Of a stretch of DNA of 5,656 bases, positions 1 to 5,656 are shown in pieces. The position numbers were made by a program, and so were the translations under genes. The DNA comes from an uncultured Prevotella sp. (lineage in GTDB: Bacteria > Bacteroidota > Bacteroidia > Bacteroidales > Bacteroidaceae): the NCBI GenBank assembly GCA_945614335.1, contig CALZAP010000114.1, forward strand, positions 1-5,656. The letters are read 5' to 3'. The notes under the pieces are model-generated. The model did not search any database. It was not told where the DNA came from and saw only the letters and a list, made by a program, of their open reading frames with translations. Numbering within the stretch: position 1 is the stretch's first letter; each line of letters starts with the position of its first letter.

Positions 1-860
1 CGGTTTTCAAGCTGCTTGCGGCTCTCGGTGTTCTCAATGAGTATTTCCTCTTCCTCTCCAGTGTCTGGATCGACATATTGATACCTGAGTCGAACACCTG
101 TTTCCACCTTGTTCACGTTCTGTCCGCCTGCACCACCACTTCGGAACAAGTCCCAGCTCACCTTTGACGGGTCGACATACACCTCTATTGTATCGTCAAC
201 AAGCGGGGAGACAAATACGCTGGCAAAACTTGTCATGCGCTTGCCTTGGGCATTGAAAGGCGATACACGCACAAGGCGGTGAACGCCATTCTCGCTCTTC
301 AGGTAGCCGTATGCAAATTCGCCTCCCTCAATCTCCATTGTGACACTCTTGATGCCCGCCTCGTCTCCGTCCTGAAGGTTGCTGATAGTAACCTTATGTC
401 CGTGAGCCTCAGCCCATCTCTGATACATGCGCATAAGCATAGAGGCCCAGTCCTGGCTCTCGGTTCCTCCCGCTCCGCTGTTGATTTTCATCACACAGTC
501 CATCGGGTCTTCCTTCTGGCGCAGCATGTTCATGAGTTCAAGGTCCTCAATGGCCTTTATGGCTTTCTGGTAGTCTTCATCCACCTCTTCCTCTGTGACC
601 ATCTCGTCCTTGTAGAAGTCAAAGGCCAGCTCCAACTCGTCGGCAAGGGTTTTCACTTCCTGATAGCCGTCGAGCCACTTCTTTATTGTTTTCACCTTCT
701 TCATCTGCTCCTCGGCACGTTTCGGGTCGTCCCAGAAATCGGGAGCCTGGGTGCGAAGGTCTTCTTCTTCAAATTCTATCTTCTTCTTGTCTATCTCGAG
801 ATACCTGTGGAGCGACTCCGTGCGCTCCATGACATCTTTCAATTGATCTTGTGTTATCAT
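1..860 (-). CDS. prfB: Peptide chain release factor 2 (RF2), C-terminus cut by window edge
   Basis: RF2 recognises UAA and UGA stop codons in the ribosomal A site and triggers hydrolysis of the peptidyl-tRNA ester. The reading frame is open from the ATG at 860 to the left edge: 286 codons, where relatives have roughly 365-370, so about 80 C-terminal residues are missing. Residues 1-115 form the helical N-terminal domain. The stop-recognition tripeptide SPF sits at about 200-202 (context HRLVRVSPFNAQGKR) and identifies RF2 rather than RF1, which has a PxT-type motif. The catalytic GGQ loop is at about 241-250 (SGGAGGQNVN). ATG 860 is the only plausible start, because an in-frame TAG lies at 873-875 with no start codon between. 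No internal stop or frameshift is needed at the site where many prfB genes have one (see findings). The gene follows the acyl-CoA ligase by 39 bases on the same strand, so co-transcription is likely. Confidence 0.97.
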   Translation of the reverse strand, partial: MITQDQLKDVMERTESLHRYLEIDKKKIEFEEEDLRTQAPDFWDDPKRAEEQMKKVKTIKKWLDGYQEVKTLADELELAFDFYKDEMVTEEEVDEDYQKAIKAIEDLELMNMLRQKEDPMDCVMKINSGAGGTESQDWASMLMRMYQRWAEAHGHKVTISNLQDGDEAGIKSVTMEIEGGEFAYGYLKSENGVHRLVRVSPFNAQGKRMTSFASVFVSPLVDDTIEVYVDPSKVSWDLFRSGGAGGQNVNKVETGVRLRYQYVDPDTGEEEEILIENTESRKQLEN

Positions 861-899
861 TATGCTATAATACTATTGTATGGTTGCTTGTTCAAAAAA

Positions 900-2708
900 T
901 CATTCCTCGTACATTTTGTCTATCTCTTTCATGTAGTGCTCGTTCACCACACGTCGCTTGAGCTTCAGTGTGTTGGTGAGTTCACCTTTCTCCATAGTGA
1001 ACGGCTCAGGCAGTAGCGTGAAACGTTTCACCTGCTCATAGTATGCCAACTGCTGCTGAAGTGTGTCAATACGCTCCTTCAGCATGTCAGTCACTCGTTT
1101 GTCGGCACACAGTTCCGACATTGACGCATATTCTATGCCGTTGGTCTTAGCCCATTCCTCAAGCACTCTGTACTCAGGCACTATGAGTGCCGAGACAAAC
1201 TTCCTTTCGTCGGCGATTACAGCAATCTGGTCAACAAACTTGTCAACCATCAGCCTTGTCTCTATCATCTGCGGGGCTATGTACTTTCCGTTTGAAGTCT
1301 TGAAAAGGTCTTTTATGCGCTCAGTAAGGAAGAGCTCGCCTTTATTCAAGTATCCTGCGTCGCCCGTCTTGAAATATCCGTCGGAAGTGAAGGAGGCGGA
1401 AGTGATGTCGTCGCGGTTGTAATATCCCTTGAAGATGGTAGGGCCTTTGAGCAGCACTTCACCTTCCTCCGAAATCTTCACGTCAAGTCCTTCGATAGGA
1501 TATCCCACCGAGCCTACAGAGTATGGCTTGCCAAGATGGTTACAAGACACGGTGGCAAGGCTCTCTGTAAGTCCATAACCGGATATCATGTTGATGCCGA
1601 TGGAATGTACAAATTCCTCCACATGGTTAGAGATGGCAGCACCGGCCGTGGGGAAGATATTCGGGCTTAGCAAGCCCAATTCCTTTCTTACCTTGGCGAA
1701 GAGAGTCTTGTTTATCACGTCGTATTTCAGACGAAGAGACAAAGGCGGACGCTTTCCGCGGCTAAGGTACTCGATATTGTATTTACGGCCAACAGCAAGA
1801 GCATTGTTGAAGATACGTTGCTGAAGGGAACCGGCCTTCTCTATTTTTTCGTTCACTCCGGTATATACTTTCTCCCAGAAGCGCGGCACGGCCGACATAC
1901 AGGTTGGATTGGTCTCACGCATTGACTGCTGCACACGTTTCGGGTCGTTGTTGACTATCAGTCTTGCACCTACCGACACCGAAAGCACCGCCCATGCCTT
2001 CTCAAAGATATGTGCAAAGGGAAGGAAATTCAGCACACGGTCGTCGTCTTTCACATTAACGCATTTCTGATTTGCTTCCAATGCGGCATGATACTGACCT
2101 ACGGTAAGCATCACTCCCTTACTCTCACCGGTGGTTCCGCTGGTGTATAGGATATTTGCCAGGTCGTCGAATGTGGCATCCTTGCATCTCTGTTCCACCT
2201 CGCTCTGTCTTGGCAATCCATCTCCAAGTTTCAGGAAATCGTCGAAATACAGGGCGTTAGGGTCAAGGGCATTGAGTTTCACAGTCTTGTCGAATACGAT
2301 GATGCGCTCAAGAGTGGGACACAGAGCGAGAACCCTATGGGCCTTCTCGTACTGTTCCTGCTCGCCCACAAAGAGGAAACGTATCTTTGAGTCGTTGATG
2401 ATATACTGGATTTGCTGTTCGCTGCTTGTGGCATAGAATGGTATGGTAACGGCACGTATACCCCACGCGCCATAGTCGCAGAAAAGATACTGTGGACAGT
2501 TTTGGGAAAAGACACCAATGTTTTCCTGTACCCTCACTCCAATGTTAAGCATCGCGTTTGACACTACCTTGACATTGCGTGAGAAATCGTTCCAAGAGTA
2601 ACTCTTCCACTGCTCGCTTCCGAAGTCCTGATAAATCATGGCTTCACGGTCGCCGTAATTTTTGGCTTGGTCATGGACCAATACCGAAAGATGACTGTTT
2701 ATTTTCAT
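900..2708 (-). CDS. Long-chain fatty acid-CoA ligase (AMP-forming acyl-CoA synthetase)
   Basis: This enzyme activates fatty acids with ATP to an acyl-AMP and transfers the acyl group to CoA; it acts in the cytoplasm or at the inner membrane face. The 602-residue length is normal for the FAA1/FadD branch of the ANL superfamily. In numbering from ATG 2708, the ATP-binding loop YTSGTTGESKG is at about 188-198, the adenylate motif YGLTES at 378-383, the ribose-binding KTGD at 447-450, the hinge/A8 segment ERIKDLFKTSNGKYI at 463-477, and the C-terminal catalytic lysine within TNTLKLKRR near 582. All key residues are present. There is no signal peptide or membrane segment. A GTG at 2711 directly precedes the ATG and could also initiate; an in-frame TAA lies just upstream. 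The stop codon is TGA. Chain-length preference cannot be read from sequence; roles in exogenous fatty acid use or membrane lipid turnover are inference. Confidence 0.93.
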   Translation of the reverse strand: MKINSHLSVLVHDQAKNYGDREAMIYQDFGSEQWKSYSWNDFSRNVKVVSNAMLNIGVRVQENIGVFSQNCPQYLFCDYGAWGIRAVTIPFYATSSEQQIQYIINDSKIRFLFVGEQEQYEKAHRVLALCPTLERIIVFDKTVKLNALDPNALYFDDFLKLGDGLPRQSEVEQRCKDATFDDLANILYTSGTTGESKGVMLTVGQYHAALEANQKCVNVKDDDRVLNFLPFAHIFEKAWAVLSVSVGARLIVNNDPKRVQQSMRETNPTCMSAVPRFWEKVYTGVNEKIEKAGSLQQRIFNNALAVGRKYNIEYLSRGKRPPLSLRLKYDVINKTLFAKVRKELGLLSPNIFPTAGAAISNHVEEFVHSIGINMISGYGLTESLATVSCNHLGKPYSVGSVGYPIEGLDVKISEEGEVLLKGPTIFKGYYNRDDITSASFTSDGYFKTGDAGYLNKGELFLTERIKDLFKTSNGKYIAPQMIETRLMVDKFVDQIAVIADERKFVSALIVPEYRVLEEWAKTNGIEYASMSELCADKRVTDMLKERIDTLQQQLAYYEQVKRFTLLPEPFTMEKGELTNTLKLKRRVVNEHYMKEIDKMYEE

Positions 2709-2730
2709 CACTTTATTGTTTTAATTGATG

Positions 2731-2761
2731 CAAAAGTACATTATTTATGGCAAAACGCAAA
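2731..2761 (-). promoter_or_regulatory. Bacteroidota-type promoter of the acyl-CoA ligase gene
   Basis: Read on the minus strand, a TTTG (plus positions 2758-2761) is followed by exactly 19 bases and then TACTTTTG (2731-2738). This matches the Bacteroidota primary sigma consensus of TTTG at -33 and TAnnTTTG at -7 in every fixed position. Transcription would start near 2722-2726, leaving a short A-rich leader of about 15 bases before ATG 2708. It probably drives the ligase and also prfB, since I see no good promoter between those two genes. Confidence 0.8.
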
Positions 2762-2777
2762 GAAAATAGCCGAAAAA

Positions 2778-2809
2778 TTACATATTCTCCACTATTTTTC
2801 CTATTTTTG
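2778..2809 (+). promoter_or_regulatory. Candidate promoter of the M20 deacylase gene
   Basis: TATTTTTG at 2802-2809 matches the Bacteroidota -7 element TAnnTTTG. The expected -33 position holds only TTAC (2778-2781, 20-base spacing), a poor match to TTTG. The start of transcription would be near 2816, giving a leader of about 25 bases that is A-rich just before ATG 2841 and has no clear Shine-Dalgarno sequence. The weak upstream element may mean low basal or activator-dependent expression; that is inference. Confidence 0.5.
2792..2809. repeat. Two tandem 9-base CTATTTTT(C/G) units in the divergent intergenic region
   Basis: CTATTTTTC at 2792-2800 is followed immediately by CTATTTTTG at 2801-2809; the second copy contains the candidate -7 element of the deacylase gene. 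AAAATAG at 2763-2769 is the inverse complement of the repeat core. Together these could be a regulator site or simply A/T-tract sequence; I cannot tell which. Confidence 0.4.
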
Positions 2810-2840
2810 CAGCAAGAAAACAGATAAACTTATAATAAAA

Positions 2841-3911
2841 ATGACGAGGGACAGTTATCAAACTATAGAAAGGATGGCTTACGAAGCGGTGGAACTGCTT
2901 AAAGAGCTTATTGCAATACCATCTATAAGCCGGGAAGAGACAAAGGCGGCAGACAGGCTTGAGGCATTCATGACAGAAAAGGGACTTAAGACTCATCGGG
3001 AGGGCAACAACATCTGGACAATGAATGAGCCATTAGACAGCAACAAGCCGACACTGCTGCTCAATGCACATATAGACACCGTGAAGCCAGCTGCATCGTG
3101 GCAGCACGACCCATTCACACCGGCGGTAGAAGACGGCAAGCTATATGGCTTGGGAAGCAACGACTGCGGAGGCGGTCTCGTCTCGCTCCTTCAGGCTTAC
3201 AGAATATTGAAAGACCATAACTTGCCATACAATCTTGTTTACTTGGCTTCGGCAGAGGAAGAAGTGTCGGGGAAAGACGGTATTAGCAGGGTTATACCTT
3301 TATTGCCGAAAATTGACGTGGCTATAGTTGGAGAGCCCACGTCGATGCAACCAGCCATTGCGGAAAAAGGACTGATGGTGATAGACGCGGTGGCTCATGG
3401 CAAGTCGGGACACGCGGCTCGTGACGAAGGGGAGAACGCCATATACATTGCCTTGGACGACATAGAATGGATACGAAACCACAAGTTCCGTAACAAGAGT
3501 GAGCTATTGGGCGACACTAAAATGACAGTTACAGTGGCACATGCCGGTACGCAACACAATGTGATACCCGACACATGCGAGTTCACCATCGATGTGCGCA
3601 CCAACGAGCACTACCAAAACGAGTTTCTTTTTGTCTACCTGCAAAAACATCTGAAGAGCGAGCTGAAGGCACGTTCGTTCCGTCTGTCGTCGTCGTCAAT
3701 ACCCATCGACCATCCACTTGTGCGGAAATGTATCGAAATGGGCATGAAACCATTTGGTTCGCCTACGCTCAGCGACCAGGCTCTTATGCCGTGGCCGTCG
3801 ATGAAACTCGGGCCAGGCAACTCCTCTCGCTCTCATACCGCCGAGGAATACATCTGCCTGTCCGAGATTTCAGACGCCATATTCAATTATGTAAAAATGT
3901 TGAGGGGATAA
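2841..3911 (+). CDS. argE: M20 family metallo-deacylase, ArgE-type (acetylornithine / N-succinylcitrulline deacylase-like)
   Basis: A 356-residue cytoplasmic zinc amidohydrolase of the M20 family (ArgE/DapE/carboxypeptidase G2). It would remove the N-acyl group from an arginine-pathway intermediate. The family's metal-site residues are present: H77 and D79 in NAHIDTV, the bridging D108 in GSNDCGGG, the general base E140 and ligand E141 in SAEEEVSG, E165 in GEPT, and the C-terminal H332 in SRSHTAEEY. The dimerisation-domain histidine is H191 in KSGHAA. The start at 2841 is chosen because it follows the promoter-like element at 2802-2809. The open frame extends upstream to 2667, but that part lies antisense to the ligase gene and across the promoters. 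In Bacteroides fragilis the pathway is known to use N-succinylornithine, so the substrate here may be N-succinyl-L-citrulline rather than N-acetylornithine. Another M20 acyl-amino-acid hydrolase remains possible. The gene stands alone, with no other arg gene in view. Confidence 0.85.
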   Translation: MTRDSYQTIERMAYEAVELLKELIAIPSISREETKAADRLEAFMTEKGLKTHREGNNIWTMNEPLDSNKPTLLLNAHIDTVKPAASWQHDPFTPAVEDGKLYGLGSNDCGGGLVSLLQAYRILKDHNLPYNLVYLASAEEEVSGKDGISRVIPLLPKIDVAIVGEPTSMQPAIAEKGLMVIDAVAHGKSGHAARDEGENAIYIALDDIEWIRNHKFRNKSELLGDTKMTVTVAHAGTQHNVIPDTCEFTIDVRTNEHYQNEFLFVYLQKHLKSELKARSFRLSSSSIPIDHPLVRKCIEMGMKPFGSPTLSDQALMPWPSMKLGPGNSSRSHTAEEYICLSEISDAIFNYVKMLRG

Positions 3912-3916
3912 TACCA

Positions 3917-5560
3917 TCATCTCCCAAGCCACGACTCCGGATTGAGCTTTGAACGTTCACGACGGAGCTGGAACTGGAGTATATTGTCGCGGCCCACGGT
4001 ACCGAGAGCCTGACGGGTTGACACTTTCTGTCCTTTTCTCACACTCACCGAGCCAAGATTGCAATAAACGGAGATATAGCTTCCGTGTCGTACCATGACA
4101 CCCGTTGTACCTCCAAGACTGAATACTGCACTCACCTCGCCGTCGTAAATGCTTCTCACCACGGCCCCCGGCGAACCAAGAATGTTGATGCCCTTATTGT
4201 CAAGACGTACGTTTTTGAGTCCCTCGACATTATACTGTCCGAAATGGCTCACTATACGGTAACTACCTGCCACAGGCATGGGCAGCCGTCCGCGGTTGCT
4301 TTCAAAGCTGCCACTGATACGCAGGTCTTCTGAGGCCATGGTCATCTTGGGAACTTCTTCCTTTGCTTTCTTTGCCTCAGCCACCTCTCGTTCATGTTGT
4401 CTTTCCTCTTCAGCAGCCCTGCGCTCGGTCTCCTCGCGCACACGTTTAGCCTCGCGTGCTGCATCCTCAGCGAGTTTTCTTTCCTCTTCGGTTTTCTTTG
4501 ATGCAGCCTCAGCCTCACGTTTCAGTCTCTCTTCACGTTCCTTAGCCAGGGCTATTCGTCGTGCGTTTTCACGTGCAGCAGCCTCAGCGGCAGCCTTCTT
4601 GCGTGCCAGTTCCTCCTCTTTACGTTTCCTTTCCGCCTCAGCAGCCTTACGGGCAGCCTCAGCCTTGCGCTTTGCTTCGGCAATGGCACGCTGACGGGCT
4701 TTTTCCACCTCAATGGCCACAAGTCGGTCGATTTCGGCGTTTATGGCCTTGTCGCGCTGCATCTGCTTGTCGATGATGCCCTGAATGGTTTTCTGTTCCT
4801 TCTGCAGCGAAGTCACCACGTTCTGCTGTTCTTCTTGCTTGGACTCCAACGTGCGGCGTTCCTGTTCTCCTTTATATAATAAGGTGTTTTTCTCTTTCTT
4901 TGCAGATGCCAGTTCCTGTTGCTTCTTGGTAAGCTCAGCCTGTTTGGTCTTTACCATCTCGCCCTGCACGCGCTGGTATGAGGCATACTCGCGCATGAAC
5001 CTCATCCGTCGGTACATCTGGGAGAAATTCTTCGCTGAAAAGATAAACATAAGCTGGTTCTGCACGGAACGGTTACGATGCATATAACGCATTGACTTCA
5101 CATATTTTGCCTTACGGTCGTCAAGCTCCTTTTCAAGTTGCACGAGCTGGTCTCCGAGCACTCCAATATTTCCGTCGAGAATGTTTATGTCTCGACGTAT
5201 GGTGTCTATGGTCTTCCGTTTGTCTGCTATCTCGGTATTGATGACCATAAGATTTTGCAAGCGCTTTTTTACATCTCGCTCGTTGTTGCGAAGTTTTTGC
5301 TTTTGTACTGCGATTTGTTTTTTTATCTGTTCACGTTCGTTTTTCAACCCCTTGATGGAAGGTGTTGACACATCAGCGGCAGACGTTTTCTTCGACGTCT
5401 TCCGTGACGAAGTCTTCTTCCGTGACGATGTCTTCTTCCGTGACGATGTCTTCTTTTGCGATGTTGTCTGTGCCTTCTTCGACGATGTAGCTTTCCTATT
5501 TTGCGCCGGTGAAGCAATCACCAGCGCAAACAATATCAAGAATATGTGAAATTTCCTCAT
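3917..5560 (-). CDS. envC: EnvC-like murein hydrolase activator with degenerate LytM/M23 domain
   Basis: A 547-residue exported protein that probably activates peptidoglycan amidases during cell separation. Residues 1-19 form a signal peptide (hydrophobic core about 4-16, likely cleavage SPA/Q after 19; no lipobox cysteine). Residues 21-60 are a very basic Lys/Arg/Ser/Thr segment. Residues about 68-280 are coiled coil, as in EnvC. Residues about 283-403 are an extremely Ala/Glu/Lys/Arg-rich helix resembling TolA domain II. Residues about 425-547 are an M23 (LytM) fold: LPMPVAGSYRIVSHFGQYN, KGINI, GxVSAVF, YISVYCNLG, VRKGQKVSTRQALGTVG and a C-terminal NPESWL. The zinc site is lost: H.GiD reads NKGIN, the HLH motif reads LQF, and the YxHL histidine is N501. 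A regulatory rather than hydrolytic role therefore follows by analogy with EnvC and NlpD. It lies 23 bases downstream of the edge gene, likely in one operon. Stop TGA. Confidence 0.9.
   Translation of the reverse strand: MRKFHIFLILFALVIASPAQNRKATSSKKAQTTSQKKTSSRKKTSSRKKTSSRKTSKKTSAADVSTPSIKGLKNEREQIKKQIAVQKQKLRNNERDVKKRLQNLMVINTEIADKRKTIDTIRRDINILDGNIGVLGDQLVQLEKELDDRKAKYVKSMRYMHRNRSVQNQLMFIFSAKNFSQMYRRMRFMREYASYQRVQGEMVKTKQAELTKKQQELASAKKEKNTLLYKGEQERRTLESKQEEQQNVVTSLQKEQKTIQGIIDKQMQRDKAINAEIDRLVAIEVEKARQRAIAEAKRKAEAARKAAEAERKRKEEELARKKAAAEAAARENARRIALAKEREERLKREAEAASKKTEEERKLAEDAAREAKRVREETERRAAEEERQHEREVAEAKKAKEEVPKMTMASEDLRISGSFESNRGRLPMPVAGSYRIVSHFGQYNVEGLKNVRLDNKGINILGSPGAVVRSIYDGEVSAVFSLGGTTGVMVRHGSYISVYCNLGSVSVRKGQKVSTRQALGTVGRDNILQFQLRRERSKLNPESWLGR
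5400..5453 (-). repeat. Three tandem 18-base units encoding KKTSSR-type hexapeptides
   Basis: The plus strand shows units 5400-5417, 5418-5435 and 5436-5453; the last two are identical (TTCCGTGACGATGTCTTC) and the first differs by one base. A degenerate copy follows at about 5454-5471. The period is six codons, so gain or loss of units keeps the frame. The encoded peptide lies at residues about 36-54 of the EnvC-like protein, just after its signal peptide. Confidence 0.9.
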
Positions 5561-5583
5561 CTTCTTAATTCAGGTCTTACACG

Positions 5584-5656
5584 TCAAAGTGACATAAGGC
5601 GGCGCAGGATGTCGTCTACAGTAACTTCCTTATATTTACTAAATATCAATGTACAT
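5584..5656 (-). CDS. C-terminal fragment of an upstream gene, possibly a DUF4292 protein
   Basis: Only the last 23 codons and a TGA stop (5584-5586) are in the window; the rest lies beyond the right edge. The visible peptide ends FSKYKEVTVDDILRRLMSL, which looks like a beta strand followed by a short amphipathic helix and is consistent with a protein C-terminus. In Bacteroidota a DUF4292 lipoprotein gene is commonly found directly upstream of the EnvC-like gene, and this is the basis of the tentative name. The 23-base gap to ATG 5560 and the shared strand suggest one operon. The fragment is too short for a firm family assignment. Confidence 0.5.
   Translation of the reverse strand, partial: CTLIFSKYKEVTVDDILRRLMSL

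Noticed and set aside
867..898. Promoter-like TTTG, 20 bases, TATTATAG in front of prfB on the minus strand.
   Set aside because: The -7 element matches only half of the fixed TTTG part, and the predicted transcript would begin at or next to the ATG; too weak to list as a promoter.
246..1016. Long plus-strand open frame of 256 codons antisense to prfB and the ligase 3' end.
   Set aside because: It is a shadow of prfB, which has clear RF2 motifs on the other strand; the translated product resembles no family and crosses two gene boundaries.
2667..2840. A 58-codon N-terminal extension of the deacylase.
   Set aside because: It runs antisense through the start of the ligase gene and both promoters and has no similarity to M20 proteins; the ATG at 2841 fits the family length.
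4278..4694. Plus-strand open frame rich in Ser, Ala and Arg.
   Set aside because: It is the complement of the Ala/Glu/Lys/Arg helix codons of the EnvC-like gene, a known source of long spurious frames.
5400..5471. Short regular repeats considered as a CRISPR array.
   Set aside because: The 18-base units are directly tandem with no spacers and encode an in-frame hexapeptide repeat.

Overview
The window reads as chromosomal DNA from a member of the Bacteroidota, most likely a Prevotella-like member of the Bacteroidales. The evidence is a textbook Bacteroidota promoter (TTTG, 19 bases, TACTTTTG), A-rich leaders without strong Shine-Dalgarno sequences, and protein families typical of that phylum. 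No RNA gene, insertion sequence, phage gene or CRISPR array is visible, and the content is mostly housekeeping.

Layout. Positions 1-860 (minus strand) hold the first 286 codons of prfB, peptide chain release factor 2; its C-terminus lies beyond the left edge. After 39 bases comes a complete minus-strand gene (900-2708) for a long-chain fatty acid-CoA ligase. The ligase is transcribed toward prfB and probably shares an mRNA with it. A 132-base divergent intergenic region (2709-2840) carries a strong promoter for the ligase and a weaker one pointing the other way. That second promoter serves the plus-strand M20 metallo-deacylase gene (2841-3911), an ArgE-type enzyme that fits arginine biosynthesis. 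The deacylase gene converges, with only 5 bases between stop codons, on a minus-strand gene (3917-5560). This gene encodes an exported coiled-coil protein with a degenerate LytM/M23 domain, an EnvC-type activator of peptidoglycan amidases. The right edge (5584-5656) holds the last 23 codons of another minus-strand gene in the same apparent operon, tentatively a DUF4292 protein.

The genes do not form one pathway. They belong to two minus-strand transcription units (ligase-prfB, and edge gene-envC) with a single plus-strand gene between them. The points worth a second look are: prfB lacks the programmed frameshift that autoregulates RF2 in many bacteria; the EnvC-like protein has lost every LytM zinc ligand; that protein carries a long Ala/Glu/Lys/Arg helix and a tandemly repeated, very basic segment right after its signal peptide; and the deacylase gene overlaps its convergent neighbour's transcription. 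I did not find a convincing, previously undescribed system here.
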